Assembly (NCBI RefSeq): GCF_021026375.1
Contig: NZ_JAJNDB010000002.1
Location: 620,001 to 684,000, forward strand
DNA from: Actinomycetospora endophytica
Lineage (GTDB): Bacteria; Actinomycetota; Actinomycetes; Mycobacteriales; Pseudonocardiaceae
Length of the DNA stretch: 64,000 nt
Direction of reading: 5' to 3'
Position 1 is the stretch's first letter. Each line of letters starts with the position of its first letter. Shown here one piece after another: positions 48,801-56,973 of this stretch. The translations under genes and the position numbers were made by a program. A model generated the notes under the pieces. The model saw only the letters and a list, made by a program, of their open reading frames with translations, was not told the DNA's origin and did not search any database.

Positions 48801-49781
48801 AGCGGGGCAGGCATCGCGACGGCGATAGCACCCGCGGACGCCGGACCCGCGACAGCCAGAGCCGGGGCCGGAACCTCCCCCACGACCGCGTCCGGCGGCG
48901 GCACCGATTCGACCGGCACGACCAGCTCGAGCAGTGCCACCAGCGGCAGCGGCACGACGTCCGGCGGAGGGAGCACCCGCGGACAGGCCGCACAGAGCAC
49001 CGGCACGGCGTCCAGCGGGCAGAGCACCGGCGGACAGAAGATCTGCGACAAGTTCGGATCCACCGACATCGACGGCGGCCGGTTCATGGTGCAGAACAAC
49101 GAGTGGGGCGCCTCGGACGGCCAGTGCGTCACCCCGACGACACAGGGCTTCACCGTCGACTCCGGGAACCACGCCAAGAACGACGCCCCGGCGGCCTACC
49201 CGTCGATCATGTCCGGCTGCTGGATGGGCACGTGCACCCAGGGCACGACCCTCCCGACCCGCATCAGCGACCTCGGCCCGATCAGCTCGACCATCGCGGG
49301 CTCCATCCCGGCGGGCACGAAGTCCAACCTCGCCTACGACCTGTGGGCCGACCGCACCCCGAAGAAGACCGGCCACAACGACGCCATGGAGCTGATGATC
49401 TGGCTGAAGGAGACCGGCGGGATCAAGCCGATCGGACAGCAGTCCGGGACGGCCACGATCGGCGGCGCCACCTGGGACGTCTGGAAGGGCACGAACGGCG
49501 GGGTGAACGTGATCTCCTACGTTCGCCAGGGCTACGTCGACCAGGCGACCGACCTGCCGCTGACCGACTTCGTCAAGGACGCCGTCGCGCAGGGCTCGGT
49601 GCAGGCCACCGACTTCCTCACCAACATCCAGGCCGGGTTCGAGCCGTGGACGGGCGGCCCCGGCATGGCCCTGGACCGCTTCGACGTGTCCTACGGCGGT
49701 GCGCCGGCCGCCGCCACCGCAGGCCCCGCCACCGCCGCGCCGACCCCCGCCACCGCCGAGGCCGCCCCCGCCACGCGGTGA
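45855..49781 (+). CDS. Membrane-anchored cutinase-polysaccharide lyase-GH12 multidomain enzyme
   Basis: The 1308-residue chain has a cytoplasmic N-terminal domain of unknown function (about 14-90), a Pro-rich stretch and one membrane segment (about 154-177), so the rest lies outside. A cutinase domain follows (about 188-395) with Ser268 in GYSQG, the CAPNDPVCD loop with D344, and His367 in SPVHGSY. A Ser/Thr/Gly linker of about 270 residues leads to a jelly-roll domain (about 668-872; WSLASGLDGF, QLIMQFK, YLKTGIYRD) resembling heparin-lyase-I/PL (PF14099). A second linker leads to a GH12 endoglucanase domain (about 1060-1284; FMVQNNEWG) with nucleophile E1179 (MELMIWL) and acid/base E1263 (GFEPWTGG). 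All key residues are present. It would attack cutin or lipid esters, an acidic polysaccharide and a beta-glucan or xyloglucan at the cell surface. Confidence 0.88.
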   Translation: MGAERPDDAGTAPDVRLELTHGPGGPGVLADGRALTVPPHASATDVGLAAARRHAARSGRDLLVEVVDGPSVTTVSVGPQGFVTLVSAPPRPEAPQPPPSPFVTEWVEAPRTEVAFVPPPALRPPRPPTTPPVGGLSPWARPAPAATRAGRPMASLVVTTLVAAAVLIGAVGTGVATLASSQDLPGACRPVTVYAVAGEGGASDVLRGVTDPLSAQFGEKISVVTVPPPPIGGSYASAESEAVSSLAKSVGEHVDGCPTGALMLFGYSQGAQVAGDLASRVGTGLEPRIPATLIQAVGLFGDPARSPQTRAVPEGTTGQGALPPRAVGFGSLDARTIEICAPNDPVCDSPTTAAAPALEQAIASPVHGSYQQLPVAAGTMAPQWASASLGKVVAAIPTDAGPAKAPAGTTAQSGGVVTTTPGGVSATTSGGSGAVTGSGESGGSGTGYGDSSGGASGSTASATVTAAPGASSAGGSVDGGGVATRRSGSTGTSAGSTGTGTGSGSAGTSTGTGSTGADSSGSGSSGTVTGGQGSAETGSGTGSAGAAPTATRAPSSGASGDDGSSGSASSTGAGAATRSGAATPATSSRASTGSGSGSGSGAGGDSGSYGSESGSASATTGSAPPSETPSGSGRATGSAGSTTASSPSSRSGGGSGTRSGGGGVTGAVTGAAWSLASGLDGFKSTPWNNQNATDPSAAPSPNVQGREAVKFEMPGGGKRTEAEPDVPEFQDGQKAFVGYSGFFDKGFPTDTDTWQLIMQFKQPGTGSPPLAVEVGKGQLRLANDGGDEKDFCPVTDGAFSFQLGIQFGGAIDAWCNGKQTLTGYTTPQSNVKGSAYLKTGIYRDESIKQNSTLFLNDLKVGKTLEQVSGLAGASSGSGATAATADGASGATSTADGASAAPTTTTPSNGTGTAASGTATGAAASGTDTGRSAAGAGSASNDSSGSGSTSYDSSGTGTRTGTGASSGADTSRSGSVASPASASSGAGIATAIAPADAGPATARAGAGTSPTTASGGGTDSTGTTSSSSATSGSGTTSGGGSTRGQAAQSTGTASSGQSTGGQKICDKFGSTDIDGGRFMVQNNEWGASDGQCVTPTTQGFTVDSGNHAKNDAPAAYPSIMSGCWMGTCTQGTTLPTRISDLGPISSTIAGSIPAGTKSNLAYDLWADRTPKKTGHNDAMELMIWLKETGGIKPIGQQSGTATIGGATWDVWKGTNGGVNVISYVRQGYVDQATDLPLTDFVKDAVAQGSVQATDFLTNIQAGFEPWTGGPGMALDRFDVSYGGAPAAATAGPATAAPTPATAEAAPATR

Positions 49782-49856
49782 GCGATCTCTCGGCCGCACG
49801 GCTGGACGCGGTGACCTCGGCACGGAGGATCGACATCGGACCGGTACGGAGGCCCG

Positions 49857-49883
49857 ACGGACGGGTGAAGGCAGCCCGTCCGT
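49857..49883 (+). terminator. Hairpin between the cutinase/GH12 gene and the acetolactate synthase gene
   Basis: ACGGACGGG and CCCGTCCGT form a perfect 9-bp stem with a nine-base loop, 76 bp after the stop codon. Confidence 0.65.
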
Positions 49884-49925
49884 GGGTACAGCACCGGTCG
49901 TCAGCGATCTGTGGGGAGCGTGACC

Positions 49926-51587
49926 GTGAGGGCCAGCGATCTGTTCGTGCGGTGCCTGGAGGCCGAGGGCGTCGAGTACGTGTTCGGCGTCCCGGGTGAG
50001 GAGAACGCCGATCTCCTCATGTCGCTACGCGACTCGGAGATCCGTTTCGTGCCGACGCACCACGAGGCCGGGGCGGCCTTCATGGCCGACGTCTACGGCC
50101 GGCTCTCCGGTCGGCCGGGCGTGTGCCTGTCGACGCTCGGGCCGGGCGCGTCGAACCTGGTCACCGGGGTCGCGAACGCCAACATGGACAACTCCCCGGT
50201 CGTCGCGATCACCGGGCAGGGGGCCACCACGCGCCTGCACAAGGAGTCGCACCAGGCGATGAACGTCGTGGAGATGTTCACGCCGATCACCAAGTGGACG
50301 ACCTCGCTGCGCGACGAGACGACGATCCCCGAGGTCATCCGCAAGGCGTTCAAGCTGGCGGCGGCGGAGAAGCCGGGCGCCACGCACGTCGAACTGCCCG
50401 AGGACATCGCCAAGCACGAGGTCGAGAGCGCGCCGATCGTGCCGCCGGAGAAGGTCCGGCGCCCGGTGCCCGACGACAAGTCGGTGCAGGCCGCGCTCGA
50501 ACTGATCGCCCGCTCCGAGCGCCCGGTGCTGCTCGTCGGACAGGGCTGCGTGCGCACCCGGGTGAGCCGCCAGCTGCAGCGCTTCGTCGACGAGACCGGC
50601 ATCTACGCCGGCATGACGTTCATGGGCAAGGGAGCGCTGTCCGACCGGCACGAGCGCAGCCTCTACGCCGTCGGGCTCGGCTCCCGCGACTACGTCACCG
50701 AGGTCTTCGAGGCCGCGGACCTGGTCATCGCGGTCGGCTACGACATGGTCGAGTGGCCGCCGTCGCGGTGGAACATCGGCCGGTCCAAGCGGCTGCTCCA
50801 CATCGACTTCGACCCCGCCGAGGTCGACGGGGCGTACCGGCCGAACGTCGAGATCGTCGGGGACATCGCGGCGGCGCTGTGGCACATCAACCAGGGCCTG
50901 ACCGCCGAGCACCACTTCCCCGACATCGAGGCGCACGCCCGCGCGCGGGCCCACCTGTCGGAGGAGATCAGCGAGGGCGGGTCGGCCGCCGAGGCCGAGA
51001 CCGGCGACTTCCCGATGAAGCCGCAGCGCATCCTCGCCGACCTGCGCGACGAGATGGGCGACGAGGACATCCTGATCTCGGACGTCGGGGCCCACAAGAT
51101 GTGGGTGGCGCGCCACTACCCGACCTACGACCCCAACAGCTGCATCATCTCCAACGGCTTCTGCTCGATGGGGATCGCGGTCCCGGGCGGGGTGTCCGCC
51201 TCGCTCGTGCACCCCGACCTGCGGGTCTGCGCGATCTCCGGCGACGGCGGGTTCCTCATGAACGGCCCGGAGCTCGCGACGGCGGTGCGGCTCGGCGTGG
51301 CGCCGGTCAACCTCGTCTGGGAGGACAACGGCTACGGCCTGATCTCCTGGAAGCAGGAGGTGGAGTTCGGCCGCCACTTCGGCACCGACTTCCCCTCACC
51401 GGACCTCGTCAAGATCTCCGAGGGTCTCGGGTGCCACGCCCGCCGCCTCACCAGCGCGGACGAGCTGCGTCCCGCCCTGAAGGAGGCGTTCGACCAGCGC
51501 GACCGGCCCTCGGTCATCGTCGTGCCGGTCGACTACCGGGAGAACGTCAAGCTGACCCGGCGCCTCGGGCAGCTCATCGCGCACTGA
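49926..51587 (+). CDS. Acetolactate synthase large-subunit-like ThDP enzyme (AlsS-type)
   Basis: This ThDP-dependent enzyme would condense two pyruvates to acetolactate. The ThDP glutamate is E48 (HHEAGAAFMAD), preceded by FGVPGEEN. The ThDP/Mg motif begins GDGGFLMNGPEL and continues to NGYGL. The pattern is that of the catabolic AlsS type, which works without a regulatory subunit, and no ilvN follows. GTG 49926 was chosen because GGGGAG at 49913-49918 is seven bases away; GTG 49920 or 49911 are in frame too. No acetolactate decarboxylase is nearby. Confidence 0.85.
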   Translation: MRASDLFVRCLEAEGVEYVFGVPGEENADLLMSLRDSEIRFVPTHHEAGAAFMADVYGRLSGRPGVCLSTLGPGASNLVTGVANANMDNSPVVAITGQGATTRLHKESHQAMNVVEMFTPITKWTTSLRDETTIPEVIRKAFKLAAAEKPGATHVELPEDIAKHEVESAPIVPPEKVRRPVPDDKSVQAALELIARSERPVLLVGQGCVRTRVSRQLQRFVDETGIYAGMTFMGKGALSDRHERSLYAVGLGSRDYVTEVFEAADLVIAVGYDMVEWPPSRWNIGRSKRLLHIDFDPAEVDGAYRPNVEIVGDIAAALWHINQGLTAEHHFPDIEAHARARAHLSEEISEGGSAAEAETGDFPMKPQRILADLRDEMGDEDILISDVGAHKMWVARHYPTYDPNSCIISNGFCSMGIAVPGGVSASLVHPDLRVCAISGDGGFLMNGPELATAVRLGVAPVNLVWEDNGYGLISWKQEVEFGRHFGTDFPSPDLVKISEGLGCHARRLTSADELRPALKEAFDQRDRPSVIVVPVDYRENVKLTRRLGQLIAH

Positions 51588-51598
51588 CGCGCCGGCCC

Positions 51599-51630
51599 GG
51601 TCAGGTCCGCTCCACCTCGCGGACCTGACC
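51599..51630. terminator. Bidirectional hairpin between convergent genes
   Basis: GGTCAGGTCCGC and GCGGACCTGACC are perfect 12-base arms around an eight-base loop. The structure includes the last codons of the PPOX gene at 51601. Confidence 0.65.
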
Positions 51631-52056
51631 GCCGGGCCGCCACGACGTGATGATCAGACGGTCCCCGGAGGGAGCGATCCTGGTCAGCACGATCTCGGTG
51701 ACGTCGAGCGCGAAGTACGACCCGTCCGGACCCTCACCGGGCCGGCCGATCTCGTGGAGGCGCCCGGCCACCTTCGCCTCGCCCGGCCACCCCGTCGGGT
51801 CGTCCTCCGGAGGGTCGACCGATGGGGAGTGCAGCGCGACCCGCGGGTCGCGCTGCACGTCGGCGAGCTTGCGCGACCCGGGCATCATGCCGAGCGTGAG
51901 CTCGCCGTCGTGGAACTCCGTCTCGATGCCGCTCAGGCGCGGCGACCCGTCACGGCGCAGCGTCGCCATCGTCTTGTGCTTGCCGCGTCCGAGGAGCTCC
52001 CGCACCGCCGCGGCGGGCTCGGGGGCCGCCTGCTCCACCTCTGACCAGCTCGTCAT
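51601..52056 (-). CDS. Pyridoxamine-5'-phosphate-oxidase-family flavoprotein
   Basis: The 151-residue split-barrel protein has [19 protein letters not shown] and a VQRDPRVALHSP segment typical of FMN/F420-binding PPOX proteins. It is a different subgroup from the one at 34997. The function is unknown. Confidence 0.83.
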   Translation of the reverse strand: MTSWSEVEQAAPEPAAAVRELLGRGKHKTMATLRRDGSPRLSGIETEFHDGELTLGMMPGSRKLADVQRDPRVALHSPSVDPPEDDPTGWPGEAKVAGRLHEIGRPGEGPDGSYFALDVTEIVLTRIAPSGDRLIITSWRPGGQVREVERT

Positions 52057-52098
52057 CCCCGAGGTGTAGCACCCACCCCCGACAGCGACCCGGATCCG

Positions 52099-52314
52099 TC
52101 AGCGGTTGCTCGTCGTGCCCGGCCGCTGCGGAACCGCCGCGATCACGGCGTCGAGGTTCTCGTAGCGGCCCTCCGGGAGATGGGCCAGCGCGGTGAGGGT
52201 GGCGTCGTCGATCTCGCCCCGGTCGGTCGCGTACTCCACGAGCTGGTTGCGATCGGCCGGGAAGTCCTTGCCCTGCAGGGCCTTGCGCACCCGTGCGTCG
52301 TCGCGGTCGGTCAT
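52099..52314 (-). CDS. DUF2795 family protein
   Basis: The 71-residue protein has the DUF2795 layout: ALQGKDFPADRNQLVEYATDRG, then a helix ending in LAHLPEGRYENLDAV. GAGGAGG precedes ATG 52314 with good spacing. The function is unknown. Confidence 0.85.
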   Translation of the reverse strand: MTDRDDARVRKALQGKDFPADRNQLVEYATDRGEIDDATLTALAHLPEGRYENLDAVIAAVPQRPGTTSNR

Positions 52315-52459
52315 CGTCGTCCTCCTCGACTCGAGGCCCGTCCGCGGGCTGTCCGGCAGCCGCCGGGCCGTGGCGTGTGGCTGCCCGTCGCGAGGCGACG
52401 CCCACACCTGCCCCTGTCGGGCGGGCGTCGCGGCCGGTGGTCGATGAGAGTGGGGAGAC

Positions 52460-53671
52460 GTGACCACCTCATCGGCCCGCCGGGAACCACGCGCGGCCGC
52501 CCCGTCCGCCGGCGGGCCGCTGCTCGCCGTCGCGGTCCTGCTGGTCGCGCTCAACCTGCGCGGGCCGATCGTCGCCGTCGCGCCCGTCGTCGACGCGATC
52601 CGGGCCGACCTCGGGGTGTCGGCCGCCGTGGCCGGCCTGCTGACGAGCCTGCCCGTGCTCGCCTTCGCGGTGGCCGCGCCGCCCGCCTCCTGGATGATCG
52701 GTCGACTCGGGCCGGAGCGGGCGATGCTCGTCGGGCTGGCCGTGCTCGGCGTCGGGACGCTGCTGCGCTCGGCGGACGGGATCGCGGGAGCCCTCGCCGG
52801 GACCGCACTGATCGGGGCGGGCATCACGGTCGGCAACGTCGTCGTGCCCGTGGTGATCGGCCGGGACTTCCCGCACCGCTCCGGCGCGCTGCTGGGCGCC
52901 TACACGGCGACGATGAACGTCGGCTCGATGATCACGCTGTCGATCACGGTGCCCCTGGCCGACGGCGTCGGGTGGCGGGTCGCGCTGCTGGCGTGGCTGG
53001 TCGTCGCGGTCGCCTCGGTCGTGCTCTGGACGGTGGCGACCCGCCGCCGTCGGCCCGGCGCCGACGCCGTCGTGCCGGCCGCCGGGGACGAGATCGGGGG
53101 ACCGGCCCCGTGGCGGCGCCCGGTCGGCTGGTTGTTGGTCGTGGCGTTCGCCGGCCAGTCGTTCAGCTACTACGGGCTCACCGCGTGGCTCCCGGAGATC
53201 CTCGCCGACCTGCGCGGACTCGGCGCGGGGAGCGCGGGCGTGGCGTCCTCGCTGTTCCAGATCTTCGCGGTCGCCGGGGCCCTGGCGACGCCGTTGGTCC
53301 GGAACCGGACGGGCAGCCTGCGCCTGGCGTTCGTGCCGGTCGCGCTCGGCTGGCTGGCGCTGCCCGGTGGACTGCTCCTCGCCCCGGCGGCCTGGCCGCT
53401 GTGGTGCTCCCTCGGCGGTGCCGCCCAGGGCGGCGGGTTCTTCGTGTTCTTCTCCGCGGTGCTCGCCGCGTCCCGCACCACCACCGAGAACCGCCGCCTC
53501 GGCGCGTTCATGCAGACCGGCGGCTACGCGATCGGCGCCCTGGGGCCGACGGTCGTCGGCGCGCTGCACGGGACCGGCGCGGCCGCGTGGGATCCCGCCC
53601 TGGCCCTCGTGCTCGCCGCCCTCGTGGTCCTGACGGCGTCCGGATGGGCCGCGACCCGACCGCGGACCTGA
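52460..53671 (+). CDS. MFS transporter, CynX/NimT family
   Basis: The 403-residue protein has 12 hydrophobic segments. The N-terminal LNLRGPIVAVAPVVDAIRADLGVS and the segment ITVGNVVVPVVIGRDFP mark the cyanate/nitroimidazole (CynX/NimT) family of the major facilitator superfamily. The substrate is unknown. GTG 52460 lies after GGGGAG. Confidence 0.88.
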   Translation: MTTSSARREPRAAAPSAGGPLLAVAVLLVALNLRGPIVAVAPVVDAIRADLGVSAAVAGLLTSLPVLAFAVAAPPASWMIGRLGPERAMLVGLAVLGVGTLLRSADGIAGALAGTALIGAGITVGNVVVPVVIGRDFPHRSGALLGAYTATMNVGSMITLSITVPLADGVGWRVALLAWLVVAVASVVLWTVATRRRRPGADAVVPAAGDEIGGPAPWRRPVGWLLVVAFAGQSFSYYGLTAWLPEILADLRGLGAGSAGVASSLFQIFAVAGALATPLVRNRTGSLRLAFVPVALGWLALPGGLLLAPAAWPLWCSLGGAAQGGGFFVFFSAVLAASRTTTENRRLGAFMQTGGYAIGALGPTVVGALHGTGAAAWDPALALVLAALVVLTASGWAATRPRT

Positions 53672-53678
53672 CGACGAC

Positions 53679-53707
53679 GGCCGCCGCCCCCACCAGGGAC
53701 GGCGGCC
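53679..53707. terminator. Bidirectional hairpin between the MFS and sortase genes
   Basis: GGCCGCCGCCC and GGGACGGCGGCC pair with one mismatch in the 61-bp gap between two convergent genes. Confidence 0.6.
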
Positions 53708-53732
53708 GCGTCAGGTCGCCACGAAGGCCGGG

Positions 53733-54356
53733 TCAGGTCTTCCGGACCTCGGTGAGGTTCGCGTAGACGATGACGTTCGAGAGGTAGTTGTGGTCGGCCT
53801 TGTCGAGCACGCCGCCGCACGTGATCAGGCGAAGCTCGGCGTCCGGGGTGTCCCCGTACACGTCGTTCGACGGGAAGTTCGCCTTCGGCACGGTATCGAC
53901 GTGCGAGACCGTGAAGACCGCGGTCTGGCCGTCCGCCCGGTCAACGAGGACCTGGTCGCCGGCCTTCACCCGCTCGAGGTCGATGAATATGCCCGGCTTC
54001 CCGTCCCCGTTGATGTGCCCGAGGACGACGGCCGGACCGAGTGCGCCGGGGGTCGGGCTCTTGTCGTACCAACTCGCCTGCATCGGCGTCGAGAGCGGCG
54101 GGACAGCGAGCTCACCATCCGCCTGGAGCCCGAGCGGGATCAGTGACGATGACGCGTTGATCGAGGGCACCGTCACCCGCGTCGGTGCCGACGAGGCGAG
54201 CAGGATCGGCCCGCCCGCGCTCTTGCCCGTCCCCGTCGAGAGCCCGACGACGAGGGCGATCAGGCCCAGGAGGACGACGATCGCGATCGAGATCTTGTTG
54301 GCCGCCGAGCCGGTGCGGATCTCTCCCCTGGGGGGAGTCTCGAGTCTGGTGCTCAT
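53733..54356 (-). CDS. Class F sortase
   Basis: The 207-residue protein has an N-terminal membrane segment (about 22-40) and an extracytoplasmic sortase barrel. The catalytic His is H114 (VVLGHING) and the catalytic Cys is C180 (LITCGG). The third catalytic residue, normally Arg shortly after the Cys, is not obvious: the segment reads LDKADHNYLSN, with Lys where I expect Arg. It is encoded 19 bp after a secreted protein that is its likely partner. Confidence 0.88.
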   Translation of the reverse strand: MSTRLETPPRGEIRTGSAANKISIAIVVLLGLIALVVGLSTGTGKSAGGPILLASSAPTRVTVPSINASSSLIPLGLQADGELAVPPLSTPMQASWYDKSPTPGALGPAVVLGHINGDGKPGIFIDLERVKAGDQVLVDRADGQTAVFTVSHVDTVPKANFPSNDVYGDTPDAELRLITCGGVLDKADHNYLSNVIVYANLTEVRKT

Positions 54357-54375
54357 CGCGCCTCCCGCCTTCCCC

Positions 54376-55212
54376 TCACGGACCGTACGAGCCGTCGCCG
54401 GTGTCCACGCCGCCCTTGGGCATGGTGGTCACCTGGGACACCGAGACCGGCGAGTCGCCGGATGAGCAGGTGCAGTAACGGTGACCGTAGCCGCTGTCCC
54501 AGTAGTGATTGCCGGAGTAGCTCTTGCCCGGCCCGTAGTACTGCGGTGGCGCGTAGATGATCTCGGTGCTCGGGCCTGAGGTGGTCGTCGTGCCGGGCAG
54601 GGACGGCAGCGTGAACCCGAGAGAGCCGCAGAAGGTGGCCGCGGGGCTGCTCAGCGCGGACGAGAGGCCCGTGGCGTCGAGCTGGCTCAGGGCGCCGACC
54701 ACCTGGTTGCAGGCGTCGGTCGCCGAGGTGCCGGAGAGACTGCTGAGGTCTCCCAGTCCGGGGATCGTCGGGATGGTCGACGGGAACGTCGGGAACGTGA
54801 CGCTGCTGGGGACCGACACCAGGGCGTTCGGGCTCAACGGGTTCGCGGACGACGAGCCCGTCCCCGGGTCGAGCGCCTCCGTCGGCAGGATCGCCGACGA
54901 CCCCGGCATCGAACCGGACGAGCCGGTGCCGCCGGTCGGGGAGGACGAGCCATCGGAATCCGAGCTACTGCCCGGATCGGAGGTTCCTGAGCCGGACGGG
55001 CTCTGCGAGGTCCCGGACGAGCCGCCGGTCACGCCGCCGAGGAGTCCGCCGACCGGGTCGCTGGGCTGGGAGCTTCCGCCACTGCCCTCGTCGGTGGCCA
55101 CCGACGCACGGACCTGAGCGCTGGCGACGCCGGACCACATGAGGCTCGTCAGGAGGAGGGCCGCGGCTACGGCGATCGTGCGTGTGACGGTCCTGCGCCG
55201 CCCTGGTCTCAT
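54376..55212 (-). CDS. Secreted Ser/Gly-rich protein, probable sortase partner
   Basis: The 278-residue precursor has a clear signal peptide (TIAVAAALLLTSLMWSGVASA, cleavage after ASA). A Ser/Gly/Pro-rich region and a helical part with paired Cys (ATDACNQVV, AATFCGSLGF) follow. The tail is rich in Tyr and ends MPKGGVDTGDGSYGP. Tails of the type PxGGVDTG are what I associate with proteins encoded beside class F sortases, but no hydrophobic anchor follows. Its exact role is unknown. It is the first gene of the operon with the sortase. Confidence 0.75.
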   Translation of the reverse strand: MRPGRRRTVTRTIAVAAALLLTSLMWSGVASAQVRASVATDEGSGGSSQPSDPVGGLLGGVTGGSSGTSQSPSGSGTSDPGSSSDSDGSSSPTGGTGSSGSMPGSSAILPTEALDPGTGSSSANPLSPNALVSVPSSVTFPTFPSTIPTIPGLGDLSSLSGTSATDACNQVVGALSQLDATGLSSALSSPAATFCGSLGFTLPSLPGTTTTSGPSTEIIYAPPQYYGPGKSYSGNHYWDSGYGHRYCTCSSGDSPVSVSQVTTMPKGGVDTGDGSYGP

Positions 55213-55310
55213 CTGACACCTGTCCCTGTTCGGACGATCACGACACCGGACCTGTCGGAGACAAGATGTCGTGCGTTACACCTGAACGAGGGAGACGTTG
55301 CGCTGGTTGG

Positions 55311-56291
55311 TCACGTTTTGGTGACAGCTTCGCGGGCAGATGCCAAGAACAGCGCGTCCGTCCGTCCCTGACGACTCCTCCACCGGTCGCGGAGGGTCAG
55401 AATCGACCGCTCCGTCCCGTCCGGGGGCAGGAACACCAGGTAGAGGCACCAGATCGCGATGCTGAAGAAGCCGACCATGATGAAGACCTCGATGCCGAGG
55501 TGCATGAGGAACCCGGCGCCGAGGACCCAGGGCCGGGCCCGGCGGTTCCAGACGAAGAGCCCGATCGACAGTTCGGTGAGCAGCGTGCCGAAGGTGAGCC
55601 ACTCGACGAGCAGCCCGGAGCCCGCCACGAACTCCGGGCTGGGCATCCGCAGCTGGTCGAGCATCCGGAGCGCGAACGACAGCGCCGTCCCGTTGCGCCA
55701 GACGTCTCCCTGGAGCTTCGCCCAGACCGCGGCCAGGTAGATCACCGACAGCTGCACCTGGAGCATCCGCATCGCCCAGGGCGCCCGCCGCGGGAACTCC
55801 CAGAAACGCTCCGGCTGCCGGCGCCACCGGTCCCAGGAGAGGCTCGCGCCGGAGGGCGCGAACACCAGGTACACGGCCATCACCCGCAGCAGGATGTCGC
55901 CGGAGTTCAGCACATACGGGTCGCGGCGCTCGAGGGCGATGAACCCGACGAGCAGGACGACGGCGGCCACCCGGGGGGAGGCTCCCGCGGCCAGCGCGAG
56001 CGCCGCGAGCAGCGTCACCATCCAGACGACCGCGACCGCGGGCACCGAGTTCAGCGTCGTCAGCAGCCCCCACTGACCGGCGCTGACGGCCGGCGGGGTC
56101 GGGAGCACGCCGTCGGGCCCGTAGAACACGAACAGGTGCGGGAGCTGGGTCAGGGTCCAGAGGGCCGCGACGACGCCGTACACGATCCGGAAGACGGCGA
56201 GCGGCGCCGTCGACTCCGGCGTGAAGAAGAAGCCGTCCCACGCGTCGCGGACCCGGCCGCCGACGCGCCGGATCCCGCTGGCCGCACTCAC
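55311..56291 (-). CDS. HTTM-domain membrane protein
   Basis: The 326-residue protein has about eight membrane segments and matches the horizontally-transferred transmembrane (HTTM) family related to vitamin-K-dependent gamma-carboxylase: FFFTPESTAPLAVFRIVYG, an ILLRVMAVYLVFAPSG segment, and QLSVIYLAAVWAKLQG. The enzymatic activity of bacterial members is unknown. GTG 56291 overlaps the stop of the upstream gene, so the two are made together. Confidence 0.87.
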   Translation of the reverse strand: MSAASGIRRVGGRVRDAWDGFFFTPESTAPLAVFRIVYGVVAALWTLTQLPHLFVFYGPDGVLPTPPAVSAGQWGLLTTLNSVPAVAVVWMVTLLAALALAAGASPRVAAVVLLVGFIALERRDPYVLNSGDILLRVMAVYLVFAPSGASLSWDRWRRQPERFWEFPRRAPWAMRMLQVQLSVIYLAAVWAKLQGDVWRNGTALSFALRMLDQLRMPSPEFVAGSGLLVEWLTFGTLLTELSIGLFVWNRRARPWVLGAGFLMHLGIEVFIMVGFFSIAIWCLYLVFLPPDGTERSILTLRDRWRSRQGRTDALFLASAREAVTKT

Positions 56292-56866
56292 TGTCCGACC
56301 CCGATCGAGAAGAACGCGTGCTCGGCCCACGGGCTGCGCGCGGGCCCGCCGGGCGGTCGGCTCACCGAGGAGATGTTGACGAGGGTGACGACGGCCGGGT
56401 CGTGCCCGGCGGCCCGGTCCTGATCGGCGATCCAGCGGGCGTAGGGCGCCCAGCGCTCACGGTTGTCGGGCCCGTTGAGCAGCGTGTCGGCGTAGCGCTG
56501 CCACCGGTAGTCCCAGTACTCGGCGAGGCCGTGCTGGATGGGGGTCGGGTGGACCGAGGTGGTGCCGTCCCGCTCGAGGACCCGCGCCTCGAGGTATGTG
56601 CTCTCCTGCCGCGGCGAGGGGGCGTAGACCGCCCAGCCCTGGTCGAGGCCGACCACGTTCGCGATCGGGGCCGTGACGTGCTGGAGCGCCCGCTTGGTGA
56701 TCGAGTCCGGCATGTTCACGACGAGCACGGTGCCGAGCAGGACCACGATCACGACGCTGATCAGGGCCCGGCCGCGCGGTGAGCGCTCCAGCCGGTCCGC
56801 GAGGTCGTCGTCGCTCTCCGCCGGTGCGTCGTCGGCGACGGCGCCCCCCTCGGAGGGACTGCTCAT
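56288..56866 (-). CDS. Membrane-anchored partner of the HTTM protein
   Basis: The 192-residue protein has an acidic N-terminus, one membrane segment (about 35-54) and an outer domain with WAVYAPSPRQEST and EYWDYRWQRYADTLL. Proteins with a W.FAP or W.VYAPSP motif commonly pair with HTTM genes. The function is unknown. Confidence 0.75.
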   Translation of the reverse strand: MSSPSEGGAVADDAPAESDDDLADRLERSPRGRALISVVIVVLLGTVLVVNMPDSITKRALQHVTAPIANVVGLDQGWAVYAPSPRQESTYLEARVLERDGTTSVHPTPIQHGLAEYWDYRWQRYADTLLNGPDNRERWAPYARWIADQDRAAGHDPAVVTLVNISSVSRPPGGPARSPWAEHAFFSIGVGQ

Positions 56867-56973
56867 GCGTTCTCCGCCCCGCTCGATCGCCCAGGACGCG
56901 CGGAACTTAGCAGCGTCATCCCTGGGGTGGTACGGATGGCAGAGCCGAGGACGTCGACCCCCTGGAGGGCACC

